Assembly (NCBI GenBank): GCA_951812755.1
Contig: OX638329.1
Location: 1,659,339-1,723,338, forward strand
Reading direction: 5' to 3'
Length of the DNA stretch: 64,000 bases
DNA from: an uncultured Latescibacterota bacterium
Lineage (GTDB): Bacteria > Latescibacterota > UBA2968
In this document: piece by piece, positions 8,354 through 16,636 of the stretch
Layout of the letters: every line of letters starts with the position of its first letter
How positions within the stretch are numbered: the first letter of the stretch is position 1
Made by a program: the position numbers and the translations under genes
The notes under the pieces: model-generated
What the model was told of the DNA's origin: nothing
Database searches by the model: none
What the model saw: the letters and a program-made list of their open reading frames with translations, nothing else

Positions 8354-9280
8354 GTGAGCCAATTGGTCGGGGAGCGGGGTACAACTGCGCCAGCAGTTCA
8401 AAGGATTTCCCTCCTACTGCAAAACGTTACAATCAGAAAAATTTTTGGGATTAAACCATTGATTGCCAATGCTAAAAGATGTGTTCGCGTTTTCTCGGTA
8501 TTTTCGTGCATATTGTTTTTTTCGACGTGCAACCAGACGCCGCCCCTTCCAGGTGCTGATTCACTCGCTTCTGAATCTGCGCTTCCGTCTATCTATACCT
8601 ACACTATTGTCAATACTTATTTACACGATCCCAATGCTTTTACTCAGGGGTTGGTGTTTGAAGATGGGTTTTTTTATGAGGGTACCGGGCACTACGGTGC
8701 TTCAACGATTCGCAAGATTATACCTGCTACAGGCGCGATTTTGGCGCAGAAAAGTGTTGCACCCAATTTTTTTGGCGAGGGCATCGCGATTTTTGGTAAT
8801 CGCCTGTATCAACTCACGTGGAAATCGGGTATATGCTTTGTGTACGACAAGAACACATTTGAATTACAGGTCCAATTTACCTATTCCAGGGAGGGTTGGG
8901 GGCTTACACACGATGGTGAAAAGCTGATTATGAGTGATGGCACGAATATTATTTATTTTCGGGATCCCAATACATTTAGAGAAATTGGGCGTATCGAAGT
9001 GACCGATAACACGGGTCCTGTTCATTATCTCAACGAGCTTGAATATATCAAGGGACAGATTTTCGCCAATGTATGGCAAACCGATCGCATTGCCCGTATC
9101 GATCCCAAAAGTGGTAGGGTTACGGGATGGATTAATCTCAAGGGCATTTTATCTCCGGCTGATCGTTTGCACCATCGCGTTGATGTGCTCAATGGCATTG
9201 CCTACGATGCCGCGACTGACCGCATTTTTGTTACGGGCAAGTGGTGGCCCAAATTATTTGAAATAAAACTCGTTCAGTAA
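8354..9280 (+). CDS. Glutaminyl-peptide cyclotransferase-like lipoprotein
   Basis: The product fits the bacterial and plant-type glutamine cyclotransferase family: a five-bladed beta-propeller that turns N-terminal glutamine into pyroglutamate. Recognisable phrases include DPNAFTQGLVFEDGFFYEGTG near the start of the domain, the SREGWGLTHDG segment, and LNELEYIKG followed by NVWQTDRIARID. The first 75 residues contain a hydrophobic run ending FSTC, a weak lipobox, so the protein is probably anchored outside the cytoplasm. The GTG start at 8354 is uncertain; a TTG at 8459 would give a shorter signal peptide. It is followed by a peptidase lipoprotein gene 26 bases on. Confidence 0.8.
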   Translation: MSQLVGERGTTAPAVQRISLLLQNVTIRKIFGIKPLIANAKRCVRVFSVFSCILFFSTCNQTPPLPGADSLASESALPSIYTYTIVNTYLHDPNAFTQGLVFEDGFFYEGTGHYGASTIRKIIPATGAILAQKSVAPNFFGEGIAIFGNRLYQLTWKSGICFVYDKNTFELQVQFTYSREGWGLTHDGEKLIMSDGTNIIYFRDPNTFREIGRIEVTDNTGPVHYLNELEYIKGQIFANVWQTDRIARIDPKSGRVTGWINLKGILSPADRLHHRVDVLNGIAYDAATDRIFVTGKWWPKLFEIKLVQ

Positions 9281-9306
9281 AAGGTGAGGGGATAAAGGAG
9301 GGCGTC

Positions 9307-11085
9307 TTGTTAGTCCGGTTATTGCTGTTTGTGCTCGCTATATGTGTATGGGGGTGTGGCGATGATTCTTCGCCAACGGCTCCAGAAGACGATGTTGTGC
9401 GCCCAACAGGGGAATTACAACCATGGCCTCTTTCATCCATTGTTTCGGTTGATTCGGTTCGTTCTATGGCACCGGGTACGCCCGTATTTATGCGGACCGA
9501 ATTTGCCAGTGGACAGCTTGCAGATCTCGAAATGACATTCATACAGGTGGTTGACGATTTTTTGCCGCCAATGCCTGTTTATATGGTTGAAGCCTCCGAC
9601 CCCGTTTTGATACAGCTCGGGGGAATTGCCCAGGGTATGAGTGGTTCTCCCATTTTCACTGAACAAGGCACATGGGGCGCTATTGCTTATGGTTTTAATC
9701 AACAAGATAGCCCGCCGTACTATTTTTTTGCAACACCGATAGAATGGGTGATTGGCAATCGGGGAGCGATGCCATTGGCTAAGAGCGCGGCCACCTGGGA
9801 AGAGAATGGTATTACACCTCTGACTATTCCCTTGTTGGGTACGGGATTCAATCCTGCATACGAGTTAGATGATTTGCCCTTTCAGAGTGAGTTGACGCCA
9901 GCCGGAAGAGCCGCGCAAAATCAGGATAGTTTTGAGGCGGGTAGGCCACTGGCTGTTGGTTTGATGCTGGGTGAGGTTACGATCGCTTCGTTGGGAACTA
10001 TATCATATATCGATGGCAATCGGATATATGGTTTTGGGCATCCAATGTCCGGTTCGGGTGCGGTAGAACTGCCTATTATAGAAGCAGTAGTGCTCGGTCC
10101 AATATCCAATCTCTCTGCGCCGTTTAAGTTTGCAACGCTGAATCCAACGGTGCGGGGAACACTGACCGAAGACCGTTTGCCCGCGGTTCGCGGTATGCTC
10201 GGCGAGGGGCCAAAATTGATACCTCTCAAGAGCGTATATACGTTTTCTTCAGGAAATGTGCTTGAGCTTACGCACAGGTTGGCAACAGTTGAACCATCTA
10301 CCACGGCTGGTCTTGTTGCGCTGGCTTTGGCCTCACCTTTGCTTAACCGAGTTGAAAACGAATCGAATCACAGTGTGCGCGTCAGGACGGATATTTCTTT
10401 TGTTGAAACAGATTCAATACTGGCTCGCTCCCGCCTCTATGCAGAGCCAGAAGGGCAGCTTTTGTCTTTAATTTTTAATGCCTCTGCCGATCTGGGAGGG
10501 ATACTCTCGCAACTTATGACAAGAAATGATTACGTCTTGCAGATGCGCGAGGCCGAGATCTATATTGATATGCTGTCCGAATCTCGTTTTGGAAAAATAG
10601 TAGGCGTTGCTGCGGATACGGTTATCAGTGCTGGGAGCACATTGTCTATCAGGACTTCGCTACGCGTGGGGCGACGTGAGGACAGGGAAATCGAGATGGC
10701 ATTTAGCATACCCGATACGCTTCCTGTGGGTGTTTATCAGCTCGAAGTGGGTTCTGTCGCAACATTAGGGGCAGGTTTTGCTGGAGAAAGTAGCGATCCT
10801 TTTGGGGGGCTGTTTGATTTTTTGGGGAGCGATGAAACGCTCGAAGATTTTTTTGCCCGCGTGAATGGAATAGATGAAAATGTCATCTTAAAGGCGCGTT
10901 TGACATCTGATATTCCAGCTGAAGAACAGGCGTTGCGCGATAGTTTGCCAGACAATTTTCCAAGCAATTTGCCGCTTGATTTTCTCGGTCTTCAGTCCGC
11001 GACTGCACCTGTTTCTATGGAGAAAGATGTCGATTTATTTTTGGAAGGTTCTCAAATGCTTCGGATACGCGTGGCTGGGAATTAA
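9307..11085 (+). CDS. Lipoprotein with SpoIVB-type (S55) serine peptidase domain
   Basis: 592 residues starting at TTG 9307, eight bases after AAAGGAGGG. The N terminus is a lipoprotein signal with lipobox VWGC. Residues about 105-118 hold GMSGSPIF, the catalytic-serine motif of S55 peptidases, followed by GAIAYGFN; about 130 residues later FGHPMSGSG supplies a histidine in the form often seen in non-sporulating bacteria with this domain. The remaining 300 residues look like beta-rich domains. In sporulators SpoIVB triggers intramembrane proteolysis; here only an envelope peptidase role can be inferred. It may be cotranscribed with the preceding cyclotransferase gene. Confidence 0.75.
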   Translation: MLVRLLLFVLAICVWGCGDDSSPTAPEDDVVRPTGELQPWPLSSIVSVDSVRSMAPGTPVFMRTEFASGQLADLEMTFIQVVDDFLPPMPVYMVEASDPVLIQLGGIAQGMSGSPIFTEQGTWGAIAYGFNQQDSPPYYFFATPIEWVIGNRGAMPLAKSAATWEENGITPLTIPLLGTGFNPAYELDDLPFQSELTPAGRAAQNQDSFEAGRPLAVGLMLGEVTIASLGTISYIDGNRIYGFGHPMSGSGAVELPIIEAVVLGPISNLSAPFKFATLNPTVRGTLTEDRLPAVRGMLGEGPKLIPLKSVYTFSSGNVLELTHRLATVEPSTTAGLVALALASPLLNRVENESNHSVRVRTDISFVETDSILARSRLYAEPEGQLLSLIFNASADLGGILSQLMTRNDYVLQMREAEIYIDMLSESRFGKIVGVAADTVISAGSTLSIRTSLRVGRREDREIEMAFSIPDTLPVGVYQLEVGSVATLGAGFAGESSDPFGGLFDFLGSDETLEDFFARVNGIDENVILKARLTSDIPAEEQALRDSLPDNFPSNLPLDFLGLQSATAPVSMEKDVDLFLEGSQMLRIRVAGN

Positions 11086-11104
11086 CAATACTCAGGAGCT
11101 ACTC

Positions 11105-11851
11105 ATGAAATGGACAGATGAACAACTCGCACAATACGATGAACAGGGTTATCTTTTTATGCCAGGTCTGCTCTCAGCCGACGAGGTCGATGCACTCAAT
11201 AGCGATGTTCCGCTTTTGCTCAATGGAGAGAACGACGGGTTGCATCGCGAACGCGAACGCGGTGGTGCTGTGCGTCAGGTTTATCTCGCCCATCGGAGCG
11301 TTGATACCTTTCAGTGTCTCATCAGTCATCCGAAAATCCTGCATCCCGTTCGGCAGATTCTCAAAGATGACGTGTATGTCTGGCACTCGAAACTCAATGT
11401 CAAGGATGCTTTTGAGGGTACGGTCTGGTTGTGGCATCAGGACTATGGGTACTGGATGTGGGATGGGGTTGATCCGCGTCTCGTCTCCGCTATGGTTTTT
11501 CTCGATCAGGCTACGCTCAACAACGGTTGTTTGATGGTGGTATCGGGGTCCCATAAATGGGAACGTCAGGAGCACTATGCGGACACGGTTACGACGAGCT
11601 ATAAGCAGTGGTGTATTGATACAGGTACTCTGAAAGAAAAAATCTGCGAAGAAGATATTGAGCACATCACGGGAAAACCGGGCGATGTGCTGTTTTTTGA
11701 TTGCAATATTGTGCATGGCTCTGGTCACAATATGTCGCCATTGCCCCGCAAGACCTTTATTATTGCGTACAATGCCATTTCCAATAAGCCTCGTGAGGTG
11801 GATAATCCCCGACCCGATTGGGTGGTAGCGCGTACGTTTGATATTGTTTGA
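11105..11851 (+). CDS. Phytanoyl-CoA dioxygenase (PhyH) family oxygenase
   Basis: About 248 residues from ATG 11105, with CAGGAG upstream; the open frame extends further 5' but into the previous gene. It carries the Fe(II)/2-oxoglutarate oxygenase facial triad: His111 and Asp113 in WLWHQDYGYW, and the distal His204 in NIVHGSGHN, with Arg215 placed to hold 2-oxoglutarate. PhyH-family enzymes hydroxylate diverse small molecules, including phytanoyl-CoA, ectoine and phosphonates; the substrate here is open. A separate promoter begins just behind it, so it may be the last gene of its transcript. Confidence 0.82.
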   Translation: MKWTDEQLAQYDEQGYLFMPGLLSADEVDALNSDVPLLLNGENDGLHRERERGGAVRQVYLAHRSVDTFQCLISHPKILHPVRQILKDDVYVWHSKLNVKDAFEGTVWLWHQDYGYWMWDGVDPRLVSAMVFLDQATLNNGCLMVVSGSHKWERQEHYADTVTTSYKQWCIDTGTLKEKICEEDIEHITGKPGDVLFFDCNIVHGSGHNMSPLPRKTFIIAYNAISNKPREVDNPRPDWVVARTFDIV

Positions 11852-11852
11852 C

Positions 11853-11881
11853 TTGACATTGAAAAGGAAGTAATCTATTCT
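11853..11881 (+). promoter_or_regulatory. Sigma-70-type promoter
   Basis: TTGACA at 11853-11858 and TATTCT at 11876-11881 with a 17-base spacer. It lies 25 bases ahead of the amidohydrolase start at 11907, leaving a short leader that includes the GGAGG site. Confidence 0.7.
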
Positions 11882-11906
11882 CCTGACCATCACATAGGAG
11901 GCTGCA

Positions 11907-13019
11907 ATGTCTGCTACAGAAACTGCTCCACGCACAAATGGCAGGGCTAATGCTCTTACAAAATTCAAAATTGTAGATTGCGATGTACACCATTCTCCGG
12001 GCAAGGGCGATGCGCTATATCCCTATATGCCGCGTCACTTTGTCGAGTATATCAAAGATTTTGGTACGATGATGCCCAGGCTCGGGTACACCAATATGCC
12101 GGGAGGCGGTGCGCGAAAAGATCTGTGGGAAGATCCAAAGCAAAATCCCTCCCATCAGCCGCAAGTTTGTATTGAGAAGCACCTCAATGCCTATGATATA
12201 GATTATGCGGTTCTCACGGGTGGACCTTATGCAGCAGCTGTTCACAACAACCCGGATTACGCATCGGCTTATTGCAGTGCTTTTAACGATTGGACAAAAG
12301 ACCACTGGATCAGTGCCGATCCGAGGTTTCGGGCTTCGATTCATATTTGCCCCGTAGATCCGCAACTCGCGGTAAAGGAAATCGATCGCCTGGGTCCCGA
12401 TCCGGATTTTGTGCAGGTTATGATGCCCGCTGGTGCTCGCATGCCTTTTGGCAACCGCCACTATCATCCTATTTACGAAGCCTGTGAAAGACACGGGTTG
12501 CCCGTTTCGGTTCATTTTGGGGCTGAAGGCGCAGGTCTTGCAGCACCGCCCACTGCTGCGGGATATCCCACCTATTATCTCGAAATGCGCATGGCGCGGC
12601 CCCAAATTGCACAGGCTCATGTCACGAGCCTCGTTGTGGAGGGCGTGTTTGAGAAATTCCAGAATTTGCACTTTATATTTGTCGAGATGGATACTTTCTG
12701 GCTGCCGGGTCTTATGTGGCATCTCGATCTCGATTGGCGCGCGCTGCGCGATTACACGCCGTGGGTCAAACGCCTGCCCAGCGAATATATTCGCGAGCAT
12801 ATCCGCCTGGGCACGCAACCTATGCCCGATATACCCGGCGGGAAAGAAGATCTGGAGACGTATTTGCGCTGGATGCACGCCGAAGATACCCTTGTTTTCG
12901 CCAGTGATTATCCACATTGGGACTGGGATGAACCCGGTCACGTCCTTCGCAATATTGATCGCGATCTGAAAAAGCGAATTATGGGCGAGAATGCCGCTGA
13001 GGTACTTGGGCTTTTCTAA
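11907..13019 (+). CDS. Amidohydrolase 2 family (COG2159) metal-dependent hydrolase
   Basis: 370 residues preceded by ATAGGAGG. It has the ACMSD-like/COG2159 pattern: an N-terminal DCDVHH metal motif, a central His in PVSVHFGAEGAG, and a C-terminal SDYPHWDWD with the catalytic Asp. Such enzymes decarboxylate or hydrolyse aromatic or other carboxylic acids. Its stop codon overlaps the start of a Rieske protein gene (TAATG), pointing to joint expression and perhaps a shared pathway in which the Rieske protein feeds electrons to an oxygenase. The substrate is unknown. Confidence 0.82.
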   Translation: MSATETAPRTNGRANALTKFKIVDCDVHHSPGKGDALYPYMPRHFVEYIKDFGTMMPRLGYTNMPGGGARKDLWEDPKQNPSHQPQVCIEKHLNAYDIDYAVLTGGPYAAAVHNNPDYASAYCSAFNDWTKDHWISADPRFRASIHICPVDPQLAVKEIDRLGPDPDFVQVMMPAGARMPFGNRHYHPIYEACERHGLPVSVHFGAEGAGLAAPPTAAGYPTYYLEMRMARPQIAQAHVTSLVVEGVFEKFQNLHFIFVEMDTFWLPGLMWHLDLDWRALRDYTPWVKRLPSEYIREHIRLGTQPMPDIPGGKEDLETYLRWMHAEDTLVFASDYPHWDWDEPGHVLRNIDRDLKKRIMGENAAEVLGLF

Positions 13020-13372
13020 TGTCGAAACACAGGGTAGCGAAAATAGCGGATCTGCCCCCTGGCGAGCGCAAAATTGTGACGGTTAATAACCGGGAGATCG
13101 GTGTTCTCAATGTGGATGGCAATCTGTATGCCCTGCGCAATATTTGCCCGCACCGCCTGGGTCCGATCTGCAAAGGCCGCATACGCCCACTCGTCGTGTG
13201 GGAAGGTGAGACCCATATCGGCCATGAACGCGAAAACGAAATTATCAAGTGCCCCTGGCACAACTGGGAGTTTGATCTGAAGACCGGCAAATCGATTACG
13301 GATGACAATTTGCGCGTGCGTACCTATCGCGTGGAAGCCGAGGGTGATGATGTTGTGCTTTATCTGAGGTGA
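13019..13372 (+). CDS. Rieske [2Fe-2S] protein
   Basis: A 117-residue Rieske domain. The two cluster-binding motifs are NICPHRLGP (Cys and His) and KCPWHNWEFD (Cys and His), about 43 residues apart, longer than in the minimal ferredoxins because of an inserted loop around residues 58-76. It has no signal peptide and so should work in the cytoplasm as an electron carrier, like the small subunit of a ring-hydroxylating oxygenase or nitrite reductase. Translation is coupled to the upstream amidohydrolase by a one-base overlap. No reductase or oxygenase large subunit lies next to it. Confidence 0.87.
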   Translation: MSKHRVAKIADLPPGERKIVTVNNREIGVLNVDGNLYALRNICPHRLGPICKGRIRPLVVWEGETHIGHERENEIIKCPWHNWEFDLKTGKSITDDNLRVRTYRVEAEGDDVVLYLR

Positions 13373-13470
13373 GATGTGAGAGGGCCTCACACAAAGACAC
13401 GAAGCCACAAAGATACAAGAGGTGAGGAAGGGTGGACTTGGTTACTGATAACTTTTTAAAGAGATACCTT

Positions 13471-14241
13471 ATGCAACTTACTTTTAGCACCACTGTTTGT
13501 CCCGATTTACTTTTGCCCGATGCTCTGAAAGTTGCCACAGATGCGGGTTTTAATCGCATTGAACTTTTTCGTACATGGAGCGAGAGTTCGCCCGTTCACG
13601 CGGATACATCGGTGCGTATGGTGCGGGAGCGTCTGGACAATGCGGGCGTTACGCTCACGGGTCTTAATATTCGCAATATCACAGGACGCAATTCCAGCAA
13701 GAACGAACGCGATTTGAGCTACAATATGCGCCAGGTCGAATGGGATATCCACCTTTCTCGCGCTCTGCGGTTACAGTGTGCCAATCTCAAAGGCGGTGAT
13801 CGCACAGACGAAGCGCGCGAAGATTTTATCAAGGGCATTAATCATGTGCTCGGGCGCGTTTCCGATTTTACTCTCAACATAGGAAATCACAAGGGGAATT
13901 TGTTCGAGAATATCGAAGATTATCAGGGCATTTTGCCCGAGCTTCCCGATCGCGCCAAAGTGTTGATGGATACGGGTCATCTTCTTTCAGCAGGGGTTGA
14001 TGTACGCGCTTTTGCAGAAGCTTTTGCCGACCGCATTGGCCTTGTTCACCTGAGAGATCAGAAGGGAGAAACTCCCGTGCCTTTTGGCGAGGGCGATTTG
14101 CCTTTTGAAGATGTTATCTGTATTCTCAAGGGCGTGGGTTATGATGGCGAACTCGTCATCGAATTGGAAAAAGTCACCTGGGGTGAACCAGCCCGGGCTT
14201 GTGCTGCAGCGCGTGAATACGTCGAAAAAATCCTATCTTGA
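13471..14241 (+). CDS. Sugar phosphate isomerase/epimerase (xylose-isomerase-like TIM barrel)
   Basis: A 256-residue AP-endonuclease-2/xylose-isomerase-type TIM barrel. Acidic and His residues expected at the metal site occur in GNHKGNLFENIEDY, MDTGHLLSAG, LVHLRDQKG and LVIELEKVTWG. Such proteins isomerise or epimerise sugars and related polyols. I place the start at ATG 13471 because homology-like sequence begins there; GTG 13432 with GAGGAAG upstream is an alternative adding 13 residues. The 98-base gap before it holds a short CACAAAGACACGAAG-like repeat. The stop overlaps or abuts speD. Confidence 0.75.
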   Translation: MQLTFSTTVCPDLLLPDALKVATDAGFNRIELFRTWSESSPVHADTSVRMVRERLDNAGVTLTGLNIRNITGRNSSKNERDLSYNMRQVEWDIHLSRALRLQCANLKGGDRTDEAREDFIKGINHVLGRVSDFTLNIGNHKGNLFENIEDYQGILPELPDRAKVLMDTGHLLSAGVDVRAFAEAFADRIGLVHLRDQKGETPVPFGEGDLPFEDVICILKGVGYDGELVIELEKVTWGEPARACAAAREYVEKILS

Positions 14242-14249
14242 ATGAGCCT

Positions 14250-14651
14250 ATGTCCCATGCACTGAGCAAACATCTGCTCGTCGATCTGTACGATTGCTCC
14301 GCTAACTTGCTCAATGATGTCACCGCGCTTGAAAAGGTTATGATCGAAGCTGCTCACCGCGCAGGTGCTACGGTGATCAATAGCATGTTTCATCACTTTT
14401 CGCCGTTCGGTGTATCGGGTGTTGTGGTTATTCAGGAAAGCCACCTGACCATCCACACATGGCCAGAGCAGGGTTTTGCTGCTGTTGACCTGTTCACCTG
14501 TGGCACGCAGACCAAACCGCAGCGCGCGTTGACCCACTTAAAACGCGCACTTCAATGTACACGGATCGAAGTTCGACAATTCAGACGTGGGCAAGGTGAT
14601 TCATTGGCTGCAAAGACCGACCGCAACTTTGGGGAAGATAGTGATCCGTAA
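14250..14651 (+). CDS. speD: S-adenosylmethionine decarboxylase proenzyme
   Basis: A 133-residue class-1b bacterial/archaeal type AdoMet decarboxylase. It self-cleaves between Glu63 and Ser64 in the motif QESHLTIHTWPE to create the pyruvoyl cofactor; His69 and Cys84 (in LFTCG) match the other catalytic residues of the Thermotoga enzyme with a one-residue offset. It makes decarboxylated AdoMet for spermidine or related polyamines. The start is ATG 14250; a TTG at 14238 overlapping the previous stop is possible. No spermidine synthase gene lies beside it. A strong terminator follows. Confidence 0.92.
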   Translation: MSHALSKHLLVDLYDCSANLLNDVTALEKVMIEAAHRAGATVINSMFHHFSPFGVSGVVVIQESHLTIHTWPEQGFAAVDLFTCGTQTKPQRALTHLKRALQCTRIEVRQFRRGQGDSLAAKTDRNFGEDSDP

Positions 14652-14670
14652 CTTTGTGAGATAAAAAGTA

Positions 14671-14727
14671 AACGCCCGTCATTTGGTGTGCAACTGTGGT
14701 AGCAGTTGATCCCGACGGGCGTTTTTT
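14671..14727 (+). terminator. Two-tier Rho-independent terminator after speD
   Basis: An outer 10-base-pair stem (AACGCCCGTC 14671-14680 with GACGGGCGTT 14714-14723) encloses an inner stem CAACTG / CAGTTG (14691-14696 with 14703-14708) and is followed by a T run. Confidence 0.9.
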
Positions 14728-14763
14728 GCATAATTTGACACTTCTATTTTTTTGGAGGCCCTC

Positions 14764-15015
14764 ATGACAGTAAGCCAGGCCACTGAAATTCGATCTACGC
14801 TCATCGAGATGTTTGAGGCTATTGACAAAAAAGAAAATATCGCCGAGCATTTGCTCAAACTCGACGATATTCAGCGCAGCCTTGATCGGGATACGCCGGC
14901 ACAACTCAGACATTTTCTCGAGCGCCGTAGTTATACCAAAGCTCTCGAATATCTCGATACGGGTACGTTTATCGACGATCCCAACCGGCCCGACTGCGAC
15001 GACCATCCCCATTAA
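14764..15015 (+). CDS. Small acidic hypothetical protein
   Basis: An 83-residue cytoplasmic protein starting at ATG 14764 behind TTGGAGG. It is mostly helical in character (a run of Glu, Lys and Leu from about residue 10 to 60) and ends in an acidic, proline/aspartate/histidine-rich tail. No family is recognised. It is 16 bases ahead of a cupin gene and downstream of a terminator, so the two probably form a small transcript. Confidence 0.6.
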   Translation: MTVSQATEIRSTLIEMFEAIDKKENIAEHLLKLDDIQRSLDRDTPAQLRHFLERRSYTKALEYLDTGTFIDDPNRPDCDDHPH

Positions 15016-15031
15016 TTTCAGGAGTTCAGCT

Positions 15032-15337
15032 ATGTCTGTCGAAACCCGCACGAATATAAAAGGCATTCCCCGTTTTCTATTTACCGATGGCACAGATGCC
15101 GACCGTCTGCACTTGCATGTTTCAGAAGTTGGTCCAGGTCAGCGCGCCCACCCGCCACACCGGCACGATGGGTGGGAGATTTTCTACGTTATCAAAGGCA
15201 ATGGCGAAGTTCTGTACGGCGATCAAACACATCCAGTCAATACAGGTGAAGCCATGCACCTGGAGTGCAGTATTTTGCACGGAATAAAAAATATCGGCGA
15301 TGCCCCGCTTCAATACGCTGTGATTATCAGAAAATGA
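15032..15337 (+). CDS. Cupin-domain protein
   Basis: A 101-residue single-domain cupin beginning at ATG 15032 with CAGGAG upstream. The first cupin motif is visible as PPHRHDGWEIFYVIKGNGEV (about residues 42-61), with the His, His and Glu that bind the metal; the second motif is weaker (GEAMHLECSILHGIKN, His at about 80 and 86). Stand-alone cupins serve as small dioxygenases, isomerases or sensors; nothing here tells which. It converges on the kinase gene, with seven bases between the two stop codons. Confidence 0.8.
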   Translation: MSVETRTNIKGIPRFLFTDGTDADRLHLHVSEVGPGQRAHPPHRHDGWEIFYVIKGNGEVLYGDQTHPVNTGEAMHLECSILHGIKNIGDAPLQYAVIIRK

Positions 15338-15344
15338 GTGGGCA

Positions 15345-16484
15345 TCAGTTGTGTTTTCGCAACACATCCATAATGTGTGCAGAGAGCGATTGCACGGTTT
15401 CATCAAAATTTGCATTCTCAACAGTCATGATGCGATGTGCTTCGCCCACCTCTAAGATATGTTGTTGAATCTGTAAAATGGCATCGAGGTTTTCTACATA
15501 GCGATGCGACGCTCTTTGCATTGCTTCTGTACTGCGAAATTCAAAACGCTCGGCATATTGCTTTTTGTCATCTAAGTACAAGATCATCCAGATAAATGTT
15601 GCCTGATCTTTATAAGTGCTCAAATCGATCAAATCGGGCAGGAGATGCACGCCGTCAATTATCAGGTTGACATGCTCTTCAATGGCGCGCTCAATCATTG
15701 CTCTCACGCCAACACCAACGCGAACAGCCTGTTCGCGAAATGCCTGCACAACCGGTGGGTGCTCATCGCCCAATTCTGCACCTGTATGTTGCCAGGCGGA
15801 AAATGAAGAGGCGTGCAATGCGGGCATCAGTTCGGGTGAGATCATCAATCGCATAATCTGTCGAATGGCATCGGTGGATGCAACGCGCGAAATTTTTAGT
15901 TGATTGGCCAGTGCCAATCCCACAGAGGTTTTGCCCACCCCAGTTGCGCCGCTGATGAGAATAATGAGTGGTTTGTGCTGTTGGTCCCTGCGAAATTGAT
16001 ACCATGCCTCATAGCGTTTGGCATACTGAGAGCCATAGCCGTCTTTTAAGCTTTTCAGCGTTATCTTGAATAGCTGTGGTCGCTTAATCACTCTGTTTTG
16101 TGAACTCAAAAGTTTCTGTGCGACCTCCGAGGCAATCTGGTGTGCGAGATCGTGATCCAGCCCAATGGCTTCAAGCGAATCGGCGAGTCGCTCCAGGGAA
16201 AATAGTACCCTATCTTCGCCTTCTTCGATAAAAATTTGCCGCGATGAGGGTTCCCAAAAGATGGCATCGCCAATCATCCGATTTCCAAATTCGCGCTGCA
16301 CCTGTTTCCGCACCAGATCGGCCATATCTTCGGCGTTGATGTCTTTCGCTTTTTGAAGTGACCGACGGATGCCATCTGCGAATTTGTATGCCTCTTGAAA
16401 TGCGAATCCATGCTCAATTAAATAGTGCGCCAGCATGCCCCGCAAAAATGGAATCCTTTTTTTGCCATCAACAATTGTCGCCAT
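15345..16484 (-). CDS. 2-phosphoglycerate-kinase-like protein with ATP-cone
   Basis: About 379 residues. The N-terminal 90 residues resemble an ATP-cone regulatory domain (FLRGMLAHYLIEHGFAFQEAYKFAD). The C-terminal half is a P-loop kinase with Walker A GATGVGKTS (about residues 186-194) and a following STDAIRQIMR segment typical of archaeal 2-phosphoglycerate kinase, which makes 2,3-bisphosphoglycerate. In bacteria the substrate of such proteins is less certain; a related phosphotransferase is possible. I chose ATG 16484, because residues before it are not family-like. A good promoter lies 55 bases upstream. Confidence 0.72.
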   Translation of the reverse strand: MATIVDGKKRIPFLRGMLAHYLIEHGFAFQEAYKFADGIRRSLQKAKDINAEDMADLVRKQVQREFGNRMIGDAIFWEPSSRQIFIEEGEDRVLFSLERLADSLEAIGLDHDLAHQIASEVAQKLLSSQNRVIKRPQLFKITLKSLKDGYGSQYAKRYEAWYQFRRDQQHKPLIILISGATGVGKTSVGLALANQLKISRVASTDAIRQIMRLMISPELMPALHASSFSAWQHTGAELGDEHPPVVQAFREQAVRVGVGVRAMIERAIEEHVNLIIDGVHLLPDLIDLSTYKDQATFIWMILYLDDKKQYAERFEFRSTEAMQRASHRYVENLDAILQIQQHILEVGEAHRIMTVENANFDETVQSLSAHIMDVLRKHN

Positions 16485-16538
16485 GGCAATCTCCCACAAA
16501 ACACGGATTTTTGAAAGACAACAAATAGCTAATAATCG

Positions 16539-16567
16539 AACTTAGCGAACCTTTTGCACGATGTCAA
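16539..16567 (-). promoter_or_regulatory. Sigma-70-type promoter for kinase gene
   Basis: On the minus strand TTGACA (16567-16562) and TAAGTT (16544-16539) are separated by 17 bases and point at the kinase gene. The rest of the 152-base gap up to the sulfatase holds a small stem-loop at 16580-16597. Confidence 0.6.
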
Positions 16568-16636
16568 GTCTCTGTATTACGGCTCTCCAAAGAGCCGAGA
16601 AGGGGTTACGTGACCAACCAAAACGCGAGGAATTTT

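Noticed and set aside
13383-13425. CACAAAGACACGAAG-like repeat as a CRISPR or regulatory array
   Set aside because: Only about three imperfect, directly adjacent units and no spacers; it is a simple repeat with no evident function.
14735-14740. TTGACA ahead of the small acidic protein gene as a promoter
   Set aside because: The matching -10 position would fall on the ribosome-binding site and start codon, leaving no leader, so it is not a usable promoter for that gene.
16580-16597. Stem-loop CGGCTCT / AGAGCCG as a terminator
   Set aside because: No T run follows on either strand and it lies inside the promoter region between divergent genes.
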